NCBI GenBank assembly: GCA_022826685.1
Contig: JAJDUL010000021.1
Coordinates: 1-48,813, forward strand
DNA: 48,813 nt
Reading direction: 5' to 3'
DNA from: Gemmatimonadota bacterium
GTDB lineage: Bacteria; Gemmatimonadota; Gemmatimonadetes; Palauibacterales; Palauibacteraceae
Under the pieces are notes generated by a model that was not told where the DNA came from, ran no database searches, and saw only the letters and a program-made list of their open reading frames with translations. The translations under genes and the position numbers were made by a program. This document shows positions 25,902-37,743 of the stretch, piece by piece. Each line of letters begins with the position of its first letter. The first letter of the stretch is position 1.

Positions 25902-28900
25902 CGTCGCGGCGTTTGCGGGTCGCCGTGCTGGCCTCGACGGTCGGGGTCGCCGCCTTGGCCGCCGCTTCGTGCGATGCCCCCGGGCCGCGTGCGCGGATCT
26001 CCGAGGAGGTGCGCGTCCTCGACACTTACCCGTTCTCGGATCCGAACCCCGTGCCGGTGCTCGCCAGCGACCGCCGGCTGTATCCCTACCACACGTTCGA
26101 GGGGTACGCGGCGACGTCGGAGCCCCGGGAGTGGAGGGTCGTGAGGATGGAGAACGACCTCGTCGAGGTCTTCGTCCTTCCCGAGGTGGGCGGCAAGGTG
26201 TGGGGGGCCGTGGTGAAGGAGACGGGCCACGAGTTCATCTATCGGAACGAAGTGATGAAGTTCCGGGACATCGCGCTGCGCGGACCGTGGACCTCGGGCG
26301 GCCTCGAGTTCAACTTCGGCGTCATCGGGCACACGCCGGCCACGGCCACGCCCGTCGACTATCTCGTGCGGGAGAACGCGGACGGGAGCGTCAGCACGAT
26401 CGTCGGCGCCACGGACCTCCCGTCGCGCACGCCGTGGCGGGTCGAGATCCGCCTTCCGCCGGACCGGGCCGCCTTCGAGACGCGCGTTCTGTGGTACAAC
26501 CCGACCCCGCTGGAGCAGCCCTACTACAACTGGATGACGGCGGCGGCCTTCGCGCAGGACGACCTCGAACTGTTCGTGCCGGGGGACGCCTACCTGGAGC
26601 ACTCCGGCCAGGTGCGCCCGTGGCCCGAGGATGAAGAGGGGCGATTCCTTCCCCTGTACCGCAACAACGCGTTCGGGGGACACAAGTCCTACCACGTGGT
26701 GGGGGCGCTGAACGATTTCTTCGGCGGCTACTACCGCGACGAGGACTACGGATGGGGGCACTGGGCCCCGCACGAGGAGATGCCCGGGCGAAAGATGTGG
26801 CTGTGGGCGCTCTCCCGGGCGGGCGGCGTCTGGGAGGACCTGCTCACCGACACGGACGGACAGTACGTCGAGTTCCAGGCGGGGCGGCTGCACGTGCAGT
26901 ATTCGCCGGGAGCGGACCGCAACCCGATCTCGCAGGGCGCCTTCGATCCCCTCTCGGCCAGCCGCTGGAGCGAGACGTGGTTCCCGCTGGAAGGAACGGG
27001 CGGCCTCACCGACGCGTCTCCCCACGGCGCCATGCACGTCGAGCGGGAGGATGATCGCCTGCGGGTGGTCGTCCAGGCGTTCGGTGCGGGAACGGACACG
27101 GTGACCGTGTGGTCCGGCGGCGAACAGGTCGGCGCGCGGGCGGTGGTGCTCGAACCGCTGGAGCCGTTGACGGTGGAGTTCGACGTCGCGCCTCTGCAGC
27201 CGTGGCGCGTTTCCGTGCCCGGGCTCAGTCTGGAAGCGTGCTCGACGCCGGACGCGACCGGTCTCGCCGGGGTCTGCGGATTCGGCGGAGAGCCCGCCGT
27301 GTCCCGGCCATTTGGGACGAACGCCGAGGCGTGGGACGCCCTCCCGGAGACGGATCGCCTGGTGTTCGAGGCGAGGGAACTCGCGCGGGGCCGGCGCTAC
27401 CCGGAGGCGGGGACGCTGTACGAACGGGCACTCGCGGCGGAGCCCTGGAACCGGGAGGCGTTGCTGGGTCTGGGCGCGCTGGCGTTGAGGTCGGCCCGCT
27501 ATGAGGAGGGCCTCGTTCACGCGCGGCGCGCGCTCCAACTCGACACGTACGATCCCGAGGCCAACTTCCTCGCGGGCAACCTGTATCTCGCCCTCGGGCG
27601 CCGGGCCGATGCGCTCGACGCGTTCGGCTGGGCCGCCCGGTCGGTCGGCTTCCGGGCCGCGGCGCGCACCCGGCTGGCTGAGCTGGCGCTTGAAGCCGGG
27701 GACCTGGCCGAGGTTCGCCGTCACGCCGGGCTCGCGCTCGATCACGACCGCGTGAGCATTCCGGCCCGCAAGGTGCTGGCGATCGCGGCGCGCGTGGAGG
27801 GGGACGAAACCGGCGCGGAGCGCGCGCGGGCGGAGCTTCTGGAACTCGACCCGCTGAACCATTTCGTGCTGGCCGAGCGCTATCTCGCCGCGCGGGGGGA
27901 GGGCGACGAGACGGCTGGCGGCGCCGAGGCGGCGCGTCTCACCGCCTCAATGCGGAGCGAGTATCCGGGGCAGACGCTGCTCGAACTCGCCGTGGGCTAC
28001 ACGAACCGGGGGCTACCCGGCGATGCCGCGCGCCTGCTGGAACTGGCGGACGAGGTGGGCGGCGGCTCCGTGGCCACGGCGTGGCGCGCCTTCCTGACCG
28101 GCGACGCGGAACTGCTGCGGGCCGGGGCCGATCCCGCCTTCGCCTTCCCCTACCGCCCCGAGACCCTGCCGGTCCTGCGCTGGGCGGCCCGTGAGGACCC
28201 GCACTGGGGTTGGCGCTACCTCCTGGGCCTGAACCTGTGGGCGCTCGACCGCGACGCCGAAGCGGCCGAGGCGCTGGCGACCCTGGGCGACGAGCCCGAC
28301 TACGGACCCGCCTACGCGGCGCGCGCGCACCTGACGAGGGCCACGAGCGGCGACCCCGGCCCTGATTTCCACCGCGCGGTCGAGGCGGATCCCGACCACC
28401 GCCTCCTCCACATCTCCCTCATTCGGCACCTGCAGGAAACGGGACGCTGGGCGGAGGCGGGCGAGGCGTCCGGCCGGGGGCGGGAACTCTTCCCGGACGA
28501 CTTCAACCTCGCCCTCCTCCACGTGCGGGGACTGCTCCAGTCCGGCGACCACGGCGAAGCGATCCGGATCCTCGCCGACACGCACGTCCTTCCCTCCGAG
28601 AACTCCGGCGAGGCCCACCGCCTGTACGAGTTCGCCCACGTCGGGGCCGCGCTCGACGAACTGGAGGCCGGCGACCGCGAGGCCGCCCGCCGTCACCTGG
28701 AGGCCGCGCTCCTGTGGCCGGAATCGCTCGGCCAGGGCCGTCCCTTCGACCCCGACGACCGGCTGGTGCGGTTCCTGTTCGACGCCGCCGCGGAAAGCCC
28801 CGATGGCGGCCCCGTGCCCGGGGCCTTCGAGACCGTCACCATCGCTTCAATGCGCGCCCGCGCCGATTCACTCGCCGACGCGACCTCCCCGACCGCGGCG

Positions 28901-28957
28901 ATCGAGCGAGCCCTCCTGCGCCGGGCCCTCGCCGCCGCCGCTCGTCTGCAAGGTTAG
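25889..28957 (+). CDS. DUF5107-domain lipoprotein with C-terminal TPR repeats
   Basis: This 1022-residue product has a signal ending in the lipobox LAAASC (about residue 28) and a Pro/Arg-rich linker, so it should sit outside the cytoplasm. Residues about 50-350 form a beta-rich domain like DUF5107: LVEVFVLPEVGGKVWGAV, WTSGGLEFNFG, NPTPLEQPYYNWMTAA. This domain recalls aldose-mutarotase-type folds. From about 490 on there are many tetratricopeptide repeats, for example ALAAEPWNREALLGLGALAL and RALQLDTYDPEANFLAGNLY. As last gene of the sugar operon, overlapping the kinase gene by 13 bases, it may bind or present the sugar at the surface, perhaps scaffolding other proteins. No enzyme activity is proven for the family. 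Confidence 0.82.
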   Translation: MFRLTSRRLRVAVLASTVGVAALAAASCDAPGPRARISEEVRVLDTYPFSDPNPVPVLASDRRLYPYHTFEGYAATSEPREWRVVRMENDLVEVFVLPEVGGKVWGAVVKETGHEFIYRNEVMKFRDIALRGPWTSGGLEFNFGVIGHTPATATPVDYLVRENADGSVSTIVGATDLPSRTPWRVEIRLPPDRAAFETRVLWYNPTPLEQPYYNWMTAAAFAQDDLELFVPGDAYLEHSGQVRPWPEDEEGRFLPLYRNNAFGGHKSYHVVGALNDFFGGYYRDEDYGWGHWAPHEEMPGRKMWLWALSRAGGVWEDLLTDTDGQYVEFQAGRLHVQYSPGADRNPISQGAFDPLSASRWSETWFPLEGTGGLTDASPHGAMHVEREDDRLRVVVQAFGAGTDTVTVWSGGEQVGARAVVLEPLEPLTVEFDVAPLQPWRVSVPGLSLEACSTPDATGLAGVCGFGGEPAVSRPFGTNAEAWDALPETDRLVFEARELARGRRYPEAGTLYERALAAEPWNREALLGLGALALRSARYEEGLVHARRALQLDTYDPEANFLAGNLYLALGRRADALDAFGWAARSVGFRAAARTRLAELALEAGDLAEVRRHAGLALDHDRVSIPARKVLAIAARVEGDETGAERARAELLELDPLNHFVLAERYLAARGEGDETAGGAEAARLTASMRSEYPGQTLLELAVGYTNRGLPGDAARLLELADEVGGGSVATAWRAFLTGDAELLRAGADPAFAFPYRPETLPVLRWAAREDPHWGWRYLLGLNLWALDRDAEAAEALATLGDEPDYGPAYAARAHLTRATSGDPGPDFHRAVEADPDHRLLHISLIRHLQETGRWAEAGEASGRGRELFPDDFNLALLHVRGLLQSGDHGEAIRILADTHVLPSENSGEAHRLYEFAHVGAALDELEAGDREAARRHLEAALLWPESLGQGRPFDPDDRLVRFLFDAAAESPDGGPVPGAFETVTIASMRARADSLADATSPTAAIERALLRRALAAAARLQG

Positions 28958-30243
28958 CCGGACGGGCCCTCCGCCGTGGCCAGCTTCACGCCTTCCTCCT
29001 CGTCCACCCGCAGCAGGAGCAGCAGCCCCGCGGCGAGAAACACGAGGATTGAGGCGATGGCCCAGCGGTGGCTTCCCGTCGCGCCGAGGATTAGCCCGTA
29101 GGAGAGCGGTCCCGCCGCGGCGGAAAGCCGGCCGGAGAAGGCGTAGAAGCCGAACAGTTCGCCCTGCTTGCTCTCGGGCACGAACGAACCGAGGAGCGCG
29201 CGGCTCCCCGCCTGGTTCGGCCCGACCATGAGCCCCAGAAGGATCGCCGCGGCCCAGAACATCGGGAGATCCCGCGCGGTCCATGCCATGCCGATCGCCA
29301 CCATCAGCAGCACGAGCGTGACCGCGATCGTCCGCTTCCCGCCGATCCGGTCCTGGACGAAACCGAAGCCGATCGCGCTCGCGCCCGCCGTCGCGTTCAC
29401 GACGATGCCGAGGATGAGGAGGTCGGCCGTCTCCATTCCGAACTCGGCTCCGGCGAAGATCGCCGCCATGGCGAAGGCGGTCGCGAGCCCGTCGTTGTAG
29501 ACGAGGCGCGCGACGAGCAGGCGGACGGCCTGGCGATAGCGCCTCAGGCTCCGGGCCGTGTCCCCGATGCGCCCGAAGCCCATCCGTACGTAGGTGCCGA
29601 GCGACGCGCGGCGGCGGGGCTGCCGCTCCCGAAGGAAGAGGAAGGTCGGAATCGAAAACACGAGGAGCCAGCCGGCGGCGAGGAGGCTCGTGGACCGCAC
29701 GTTCAGCGCCCCGTCCTCCGGCAGCCAGCCGCTGACCATTCCCAGCGCCGGAACGAGGCAGAGGAGGCCGCCGAAGTACCCGAGACCCCAGCCCAGCCCG
29801 GATATCCGCCCCATGTTCTCTCGCGTGGAGATCTCGGGAAGGAACGCGTTGGCGAGCGACTGCATCGACTCGTAGGCCACGCTGGCCCCGATGAAGACGA
29901 GAGCGGCGATCCACGCATCGCCCGGCCCCATGCGGAACAGACTCGCCGTCAGGACGACGCAGACCGCCGTGGCGATGAGCAGAAACCGCTTCTTGAGACC
30001 GCCGAAGTCTCCCATCGCGCCCACCACCGGCATGATGAGCGCGGTCGTGACCGCGGAGACGGTGACCGCGCGCGTCCACCAAACACCCCCCAGGACGGCG
30101 TCGGGCGCGATCGACCGCGCGAAGTAGGCGGAGAAGATGAAGGTCACGATGATCGTGCCGAACGCCGAGTGGGCGAAGTCGTACATCGCCCAGGAGACGA
30201 TCTCCCGGCGCGCGACGGGCGGGGTTCGCGGGGTCGAGTTCAC
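28954..30243 (-). CDS. MFS transporter, UMF1/Atg22-like
   Basis: A 429-residue membrane protein with about twelve hydrophobic helices, starting at GTG 30243. The opening SWAMYDFAHSAFGTIIVTFIF is typical of the UMF1 family of major facilitator transporters, and YESMQSLANAFLPEIS and GLGYFGGLLCLVP fit the same group. Substrates of bacterial members are mostly unknown; yeast Atg22 exports amino acids from the vacuole. Its stop codon overlaps the stop of the sugar operon on the other strand, so it is convergent with it. It is divergent from the acyl-CoA dehydrogenase gene. Confidence 0.88.
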   Translation of the reverse strand: MNSTPRTPPVARREIVSWAMYDFAHSAFGTIIVTFIFSAYFARSIAPDAVLGGVWWTRAVTVSAVTTALIMPVVGAMGDFGGLKKRFLLIATAVCVVLTASLFRMGPGDAWIAALVFIGASVAYESMQSLANAFLPEISTRENMGRISGLGWGLGYFGGLLCLVPALGMVSGWLPEDGALNVRSTSLLAAGWLLVFSIPTFLFLRERQPRRRASLGTYVRMGFGRIGDTARSLRRYRQAVRLLVARLVYNDGLATAFAMAAIFAGAEFGMETADLLILGIVVNATAGASAIGFGFVQDRIGGKRTIAVTLVLLMVAIGMAWTARDLPMFWAAAILLGLMVGPNQAGSRALLGSFVPESKQGELFGFYAFSGRLSAAAGPLSYGLILGATGSHRWAIASILVFLAAGLLLLLRVDEEEGVKLATAEGPSG

Positions 30244-30421
30244 TCGCGGCGGCCTTTCGGAGCAGGCGGAGGTCCGTTTGGAACGCTCAAGGGTACGAAG
30301 GAGGGTCCGTGCGACGCGACCCGTCGGTTTGTCGCGAACGCATCGCGCGGGGTAGCTTTGCAGGAGCGTCGTCCCCCAGGGACGGCTTCCCGATATGAGG
30401 CACGAGAGGCGGAAGATTCAC

Positions 30422-32422
30422 ATGTCCACACGTACAGACGCGAGCGGAAAAACCCACGTCAGCGAGGCCGAGGCCCGGAAGGTCGCCGAGGCCGCGCGCG
30501 AGACCGACTGGACGGGGCGGACCTTCGTCCGGAACCTCTTTCTCGGGAAGCTCCGGCTCGACGCGATCCACCCCTACCCCGACCCCGACGACTTCATCTC
30601 AGAGCGTGCCCGCGCGTGGACGGAGGATCTGCGGGTCTTCCTGCGGGACGAGGTGGACTCGGACGGCATCGACCGGGACGGCAAGATCCCGCCGGAGGTC
30701 GTGCGGTCGCTCGCGGAGCGCGGCGCCTTCGGCATCAAGGTGCCGGAGAAGTACGGCGGCCTCGGATTCAACCAGACGGAGTACGCGAACGCGATGCGGG
30801 TCGTGGGCTCGGTGGACGGGAACGTCGTCGCGCTCCTCTCCGCGCATCAGTCGATCGGCGTAGGGCAGCCGCTCAAGATGTTCGGTACCGAGGCGCAGAA
30901 GGAGGCGTACTTCCCCCGGCTTGCGAAGGGGGCCATCAGCGCCTTCGCCCTCACGGAGAACGACGTGGGCTCGGATCCGGCCCGGCTCACGACCTCCGCC
31001 GAGCGCACGGAAGACGGATCCGCCTTCATCCTCAACGGCGAAAAGCTGTGGTGCACGAACGGCACCCTGGCCGAACTCTACGTCGTGATGGCGCGCCACC
31101 CGGACACGGGCCGCATCTCCGCCTTCATCGTCGAGCGCGACTGGCCGGGCGTCGAGGTTGTACGGCGCTGCCATTTCATGGGACTCAAGGCGCTCGAGAA
31201 CGGGATCATCCGCTTCACGAACGTCCGCGTGCCCGCCGAGAACCTCCTCTGGAAGGAAGGGAGCGGACTCAAGCTCGCGCTCATGACGCTGAACACGGGG
31301 CGGCTCACGATCCCGGCCTCCTCGGTGGGCGGGGCGCAGGCCGCGCTCGAGGCGTGCCGCCGCTGGTGCGCGGAGCGGATCCAGTGGGGGGTGCCGGTCG
31401 GCAAGCACGAGACGATCGCACATTACCTGACCTCGATTGCGACGCGGACCTACGCCATGTCCGCGATCGCCGACCTCACGCAGTCGATGGCGGACCGCGG
31501 CGGCTACGACATCCGGCTCGAGGCCGCGATGGCGAAGCTCTGGAACACGGAGACGGGGTGGCAACTCGTCGACGACGCCCTGCAGGTGCGGGGAGGACGC
31601 GGCTACGAGACGGCCGACTCGCTCACGGCGCGCGGCGAGGAACCCGTCGCGGTCGAGCGCTGGCTGCGGGACTTCCGCATCAACCGGATCTTCGAGGGAT
31701 CGAGCGAGATCCTGCGCCTGTTCATGGCCCGCGAGGCCGTGGACCGGCACCTCCAGATCGCGGGCGGTCTCGTCGACCCGCGCCTCGGCCTCGGCGCAAA
31801 GCTCAAGATTCTGCCGCAGGCGGCGTGGTTCTACGCTACCTGGTATCCGTCCACCTGGATCGGCTGGAGCCTGCCGCCGCGCTTCGCGAGCCACGGGCGG
31901 CTGGCGAAGCACCTGCGCTTCGTCGAGCGCAACAGCCGCAAGCTCGCCCGGACGACCTTCCATCTCATCCTCCGCCACGGGCCCAAGCTCGAGCGGCGCC
32001 AGGGACTCCTCTTCCGCGTCATCGACATCGGGGCGGAACTGTTCGCGATCGCGGCCGCCGTCACGCGGGCCGACATGCTGCGCCGCCGCGAGGGTGAGGG
32101 GGCGCGGGACGAGGCTCGCGAAGCCGTCCGCCTCGCCGATTCGTTCGCGGCCGAGTCACGCCGCCGCGTGGGCGAACTCTTCGGCCGCATCCGCTCGAAC
32201 CACGACGCGGCGGACTACCGCATCGCGCAGGACATCATGGCGGGCCGCTTCGAATGGATGGAGCGGGACATCGTCGGCCTGCAGAAGGCCGCGCTCGACG
32301 CCTGGCAGGGCACGGCGCCGGATCCGTCGTCCGATCCTGGACCCGACGCCACTCCGTCCGAACCGTTCGTGGAGCCCCACTCGGATGTCCGCCCGGCGGG
32401 CGCCGGGGCCGAGGTCGTCTAG
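30422..32422 (+). CDS. Long-chain acyl-CoA dehydrogenase (VLCAD/ACAD9-like)
   Basis: From ATG 30422 (alternative ATG 30395) the product is 666 residues. Residues about 50-440 are a classical FAD acyl-CoA dehydrogenase: [15 protein letters not shown] binds FAD and substrate, [20 protein letters not shown] and RGGRGYE follow. The catalytic base is the glutamate in [17 protein letters not shown] near residue 424, its place in very-long-chain enzymes. The extra C-terminal 200 residues resemble the membrane-associated helical domain of VLCAD. It would start beta-oxidation of long fatty acids. No other beta-oxidation gene is adjacent. It begins 178 bases from the divergent MFS gene. Confidence 0.92.
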   Translation: MSTRTDASGKTHVSEAEARKVAEAARETDWTGRTFVRNLFLGKLRLDAIHPYPDPDDFISERARAWTEDLRVFLRDEVDSDGIDRDGKIPPEVVRSLAERGAFGIKVPEKYGGLGFNQTEYANAMRVVGSVDGNVVALLSAHQSIGVGQPLKMFGTEAQKEAYFPRLAKGAISAFALTENDVGSDPARLTTSAERTEDGSAFILNGEKLWCTNGTLAELYVVMARHPDTGRISAFIVERDWPGVEVVRRCHFMGLKALENGIIRFTNVRVPAENLLWKEGSGLKLALMTLNTGRLTIPASSVGGAQAALEACRRWCAERIQWGVPVGKHETIAHYLTSIATRTYAMSAIADLTQSMADRGGYDIRLEAAMAKLWNTETGWQLVDDALQVRGGRGYETADSLTARGEEPVAVERWLRDFRINRIFEGSSEILRLFMAREAVDRHLQIAGGLVDPRLGLGAKLKILPQAAWFYATWYPSTWIGWSLPPRFASHGRLAKHLRFVERNSRKLARTTFHLILRHGPKLERRQGLLFRVIDIGAELFAIAAAVTRADMLRRREGEGARDEAREAVRLADSFAAESRRRVGELFGRIRSNHDAADYRIAQDIMAGRFEWMERDIVGLQKAALDAWQGTAPDPSSDPGPDATPSEPFVEPHSDVRPAGAGAEVV

Positions 32423-32445
32423 CGTCTCTTAGCCGAATCCGTCGT

Positions 32446-32465
32446 TGATCGGCCGGAGTCGATCA
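32446..32465. terminator. Small inverted repeat between convergent genes
   Basis: TGATCG (32446-32451) pairs with CGATCA (32460-32465) around an 8-base loop, at the point where the acyl-CoA dehydrogenase and lipoprotein genes converge. The stem is short and there is no T tract, so a shared terminator is only possible. Confidence 0.25.
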
Positions 32466-33068
32466 GCCGGACGGGTCGGGGTCCACTACGCCCTCCAGTT
32501 CGAGGCGGGTCTCGTGGCCGCATAGCGTGCCGGCCAGGATGGCGGCCACGGGCGATCCCGTGCCGGAGGAACCCAGCGCCTCGCTCAGAGTCAGATCGAT
32601 GGCGCAGGATCCGGACCGGCCGTCGGACTGCCAGTCCAGCGCCCCGGTCACCGAACCCTCGAGGGTGAACGCCTCAAAAATACCGACGAAGGTGGTGACG
32701 ATCCGTTCGTGGACGCTTGGGCGGCCGTCCACGGTGAAGCGCGTCCCGCCGCTCGAGAGCTGGCAGCCGCTGGGTGAGGCCGTGGAATTGACCGTCAGCC
32801 TCGCCGTGTCGGCCACCGCCTCATCTACGACCGTCTGCGTGAGAGTGACCTGTCCTCCCATGGGACACGCGATCACGGCGCTGTTCTCGGAGCCCCCGAT
32901 GATCGTGGCAGCGGGGTCCTCCTGAATCGCCCGCATCGCCTCGAACAGCGCCACGGACTCGGCCGCGGAAAGCTCCGCCGTGACAGGTGGTTCCGTCGTT
33001 CCCTCGCTACAGCCGGCCGCGAGCGCGCCGGCGAAGAGTACTGCGGTCACATTCCTTCGATCTAACAT
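32463..33068 (-). CDS. Small hypothetical lipoprotein
   Basis: The 201-residue product starts at the ATG at 33068, which is preceded on the minus strand by a repeated GGAGGAAGG purine tract. The leader MLDRRNVTAVLFAGALAAGC gives a clear lipobox at Cys20, followed by a Thr/Pro linker. The remainder is beta-rich with paired cysteines (ACPMGG, SGCQLS, GSCAID, GTLCGH) that could form two disulfides. I recognise no family. Extension of the frame to 33230 has no leader and was rejected. Confidence 0.72.
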   Translation of the reverse strand: MLDRRNVTAVLFAGALAAGCSEGTTEPPVTAELSAAESVALFEAMRAIQEDPAATIIGGSENSAVIACPMGGQVTLTQTVVDEAVADTARLTVNSTASPSGCQLSSGGTRFTVDGRPSVHERIVTTFVGIFEAFTLEGSVTGALDWQSDGRSGSCAIDLTLSEALGSSGTGSPVAAILAGTLCGHETRLELEGVVDPDPSG

Positions 33069-33148
33069 CCCTTCCTCCCTTCCTCCCGGATCGGGCCCTG
33101 GCTCACCAGGATTGACGGTGGTGGCCCACGGCCCGTCACATCTCCCTT

Positions 33149-33175
33149 CATAAAATATATGCACACGAGCCGCGC
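33149..33175 (-). promoter_or_regulatory. AT-rich promoter-like patch before the lipoprotein gene
   Basis: The run taaaatatat at 33151-33160 is the most AT-rich spot in its neighbourhood. Read on the minus strand it gives a TATATT-type -10 about 85 bases upstream of the lipoprotein ATG. I see no clear -35 box. It lies just past the thiC stop. Confidence 0.4.
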
Positions 33176-33183
33176 CGGGCGAA

Positions 33184-35082
<1,899 letters not shown>

Positions 35083-36165
35083 TCATGCGCCAGCCGCGCC
35101 CGCCGCGCCCAGGGCTCCGACGATCAACTCGCCCATCCGCGCCGTGGACACCGGCGCGCGGCCGCCGTCGGCGTGGAGGTCCGCGGTGCCGTGTCCGTCT
35201 TCGAGCACGCGGTCGACGGCCGCCCGCACCGCGCCCGCCTCCTCCGGCAGCGCGAAGGTGAGTTCGAGCATCATGGCGACGGAGAGGATCGCGCCGACTG
35301 GGTTGGCGGTCCCCCGCCCCGCGATGTCCGGCGCCGCGCCGTGGACCGGCTCGTACAGACCGATGTCGCCGCCCACGCTCGCCGAGGGCAGCATGCCCAG
35401 GCTCCCCACGAGCACCGCCGCCTCGTCGCTCAGAATGTCGCCGAACATGTTGCTCGTCAGCAGCACATCGAACTGGCGCGGATTTTGGATCAACTGCATC
35501 GCGCAATTGTCCACGAGCATGCTCGAAAACTCGATATCCGGATAGTCGCGCGACACTTCCTCGGCGATCCGGCGCCAGAAGATCGACGACTCCAGAACGT
35601 TCGCCTTGTCGATCGACGTCACCTTCTTCCGCCGCGTGCGCGCGAGTTCGAACGCGGACACGGAGATCCGCCGAACCTCCTCCTCCGTATAGATCTCGGT
35701 GTCGAACGCGACGCCGTCCTCGACCCCCCGCGGACGCCCGTAGTAGATGCCACCGAGCAGTTCGCGAACGACGACGAGATCCACCCCGTGAACACATTCG
35801 GGACGGAGGGGAGACCGATCCACGAGCGCGTCGGGCACGGCTACGGGCCGGATGTTCGCGTGGTTTCCGAGCAGCCGCCGCAGATCCAGCAGCCCTCTGG
35901 AGGCGTCGACCCGCGACCCATCCACGGAGCGCACCGCGAGTCCGACCGCTCCCACGAGCACGGCGTCGACCTCGACGGCGAGCGCCCGCGTTTCCTCCGG
36001 CAGCGGATCCCCGAACCGCTCGCGCGCGCCGTCGCCGATCGGGGCTTCGATGACCTCGAATCCGTGGCCGTGGATCGCCCCGACAGCTTCCAGTACGCGC
36101 CGCGCCTCGAGAAGGACCTCGGGGCCGATCCCATCGCCGGGCAGGAAAAGGATGCGTCCGTCCAT
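35083..36165 (-). CDS. leuB: 3-isopropylmalate dehydrogenase
   Basis: This 360-residue enzyme oxidises and decarboxylates 3-isopropylmalate with NAD+ in leucine synthesis. Visible marks are LFLPGDGIGPEVLLEARRVL at the start, the substrate loop GLLDLRRLLGNHANIRPV, the NAD-linked LeuB stretch ELLGGIYYGRPRGVED, the metal-site segment MLVDNCAMQLIQNP with TSNMFGDILSDEAAVL, and EPVHGAAPDIAGRGTANPVG. It stands apart from leuA, leuC and leuD, none of which is in view. It lies upstream of thiC and 28 bases downstream of the rhomboid gene stop, all on the minus strand. Confidence 0.95.
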   Translation of the reverse strand: MDGRILFLPGDGIGPEVLLEARRVLEAVGAIHGHGFEVIEAPIGDGARERFGDPLPEETRALAVEVDAVLVGAVGLAVRSVDGSRVDASRGLLDLRRLLGNHANIRPVAVPDALVDRSPLRPECVHGVDLVVVRELLGGIYYGRPRGVEDGVAFDTEIYTEEEVRRISVSAFELARTRRKKVTSIDKANVLESSIFWRRIAEEVSRDYPDIEFSSMLVDNCAMQLIQNPRQFDVLLTSNMFGDILSDEAAVLVGSLGMLPSASVGGDIGLYEPVHGAAPDIAGRGTANPVGAILSVAMMLELTFALPEEAGAVRAAVDRVLEDGHGTADLHADGGRAPVSTARMGELIVGALGAAGAAGA

Positions 36166-36193
36166 GGCGCTGGAGGGCGCTAGTGTAACGACA

Positions 36194-36988
36194 CTAGCCG
36201 AAGCCTCCGCCGAATCTCTCCACGAACGTGCGTTCGCGGTCGGTGAGGGCGGCCCACCCCGCGGCCTTGAGCTTGTCGGCGATGCGCTCGTACTCGGCCC
36301 GGTTCACGGGGTGAAGGGCGCTCGGCTCGATGCGTCCCCACTTCGTGTTCAACTCCCGCTCGCCCATGCGGACGCCGGGACTCTCGGCCTTCTTGCGGAA
36401 CTGCGCCGCCGCCGAGCGCGTGGCCCGCAGCCTCAGAAAGAGCCAGCCGCCAAGGAATCCGCCCAGGTGCGCGAAGTGCGCCACGCCTCCGCCCGCGCCG
36501 CCCAGCCCCAGCCACAGCGAGAGCACCGTCAACCCGATGACGAGGTGGCGCACCTGCACCGGAACGACCATCCAGAGCAGCACGCGGTCGCGGGGCCAGT
36601 ACTTCGCGTAGCCGAAGAGCACGCCGTAGACCGCCGCCGATGCGCCGACCATCGGCACGTAGAGACCGCCCTGCGACATCGCGAGCAGGGTCCACAGGAT
36701 GTGAACCAGGGCTCCCGCGAACCCCGCGGTGAGATAGAGCTTGAGAAAGCTCTTCGATCCCAGGAGCATCTCGAGCTTCCGCCCGAAGAAGAAGAGCGCC
36801 AGCATGTTGAAGAGGATGTGGGACAGGCCGCCCAGGTCGTGCAGGAACTGGTAGGTGAGGAGCGTCCAGGGTTTGGTCAGGACCTGGGCGGGGACGAGCC
36901 ACAGTTCCTGGAACAGGGCCGGATTCCCGCGCGTGAACACGTACATGAGGACGTTGACGAGCAGCAACTGGCCGACGACGCGGGTCAT
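36194..36988 (-). CDS. Rhomboid-family intramembrane serine protease
   Basis: This 264-residue membrane protein has about six hydrophobic helices in the first 190 residues. The catalytic pair is present: Ser117 in VGASAAVYG and His174 in HFAHLGGFLGG. Asn61 in HILFNMLALFFFG fits the oxyanion position. The soluble C-terminal 75 residues end in a short helical segment with LTDRERTFVERFGGGF. Rhomboids cleave membrane proteins within or near the bilayer; the target is unknown. The ATG overlaps the DUF72 gene stop by four bases. Confidence 0.92.
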   Translation of the reverse strand: MTRVVGQLLLVNVLMYVFTRGNPALFQELWLVPAQVLTKPWTLLTYQFLHDLGGLSHILFNMLALFFFGRKLEMLLGSKSFLKLYLTAGFAGALVHILWTLLAMSQGGLYVPMVGASAAVYGVLFGYAKYWPRDRVLLWMVVPVQVRHLVIGLTVLSLWLGLGGAGGGVAHFAHLGGFLGGWLFLRLRATRSAAAQFRKKAESPGVRMGERELNTKWGRIEPSALHPVNRAEYERIADKLKAAGWAALTDRERTFVERFGGGFG

Positions 36989-37719
36989 GCGCGCGTCCCT
37001 TCCGTCATCTTCGCCGTTGTCTCCTCCATCATCTCCGTGAACTGTCCGGCGAGCGCGGGGCCGACGCCGGCATCTTCGTGCTTGAAGAAGGCGTAGACCC
37101 GGTCCCAGCCCGAGGCGCGCAGCCGCCCAGCCCAGGCTTCCAGCTCCTCCGTGGAGTACGCGCTCCGGCGCAGGCGGAGGTAGGTCCAGTCCGCCGTCTC
37201 GACGAGCGGCGCGTCGTCCCCGTCATCCGTTTCGGCGAGGCAGAGGGCGGAGTTGCGGGCCCGAAGGATGTCGAACACCGCCTCGTCGAACCACGAGGCG
37301 TGCCGGAACTCGAAGGCGGAGGTGCCGGGGTTCGGAAGCTGGTCCACGAAACGTGCGAGCCGTTCATCGTCCCGCTTGAAGTTGGGCGGAAGCTGGTAGA
37401 GGATGACGCCGGCGCGATCCGCCATCACCGACGCCGTCTGCACGAGATACTCCGTTTCCTCCTCCGCGTTCTGCAACCGCTTGAAGTGCGTGATGCGGCG
37501 CGAAGCCTTGAGGGCGAAGCGGAATCCGTCGGGCACCGCGTCGGCCCAGTTCTCGAGCACGCTCTCGCGCGGCATGCGGTAGAAGGTGTTGTTGATCTCG
37601 ACGGCGCCAAGCCGGCGGCCGTAGAAGGACAACATCTCCTTGTTGGGGAGATCCTCCGGGTAGAAGCTGCCCTTCCACGCGGGATAGCTGTAGCCGCTCG
37701 TGCCGATCCAGACCTGCAT
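36985..37719 (-). CDS. DUF72 family protein
   Basis: The 244-residue product has the DUF72 (YecE-like) TIM-barrel marks: WIGTSGYSYPAWKGSFYPED at the N-terminus, AVEINNTFYRMP, FALKASRRITHFKRL, ILYQLPPNFKRD, and VYAFFKHEDAGVGP near the end. The biochemical role of the family is not settled. It is the first gene of a minus-strand pair with the rhomboid gene (ATGA overlap), next to the non-coding toxin-antitoxin graveyard. Confidence 0.93.
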   Translation of the reverse strand: MQVWIGTSGYSYPAWKGSFYPEDLPNKEMLSFYGRRLGAVEINNTFYRMPRESVLENWADAVPDGFRFALKASRRITHFKRLQNAEEETEYLVQTASVMADRAGVILYQLPPNFKRDDERLARFVDQLPNPGTSAFEFRHASWFDEAVFDILRARNSALCLAETDDGDDAPLVETADWTYLRLRRSAYSTEELEAWAGRLRASGWDRVYAFFKHEDAGVGPALAGQFTEMMEETTAKMTEGTRA

Positions 37720-37743
37720 GGCCGGGATGATACCGCCCCGCCG

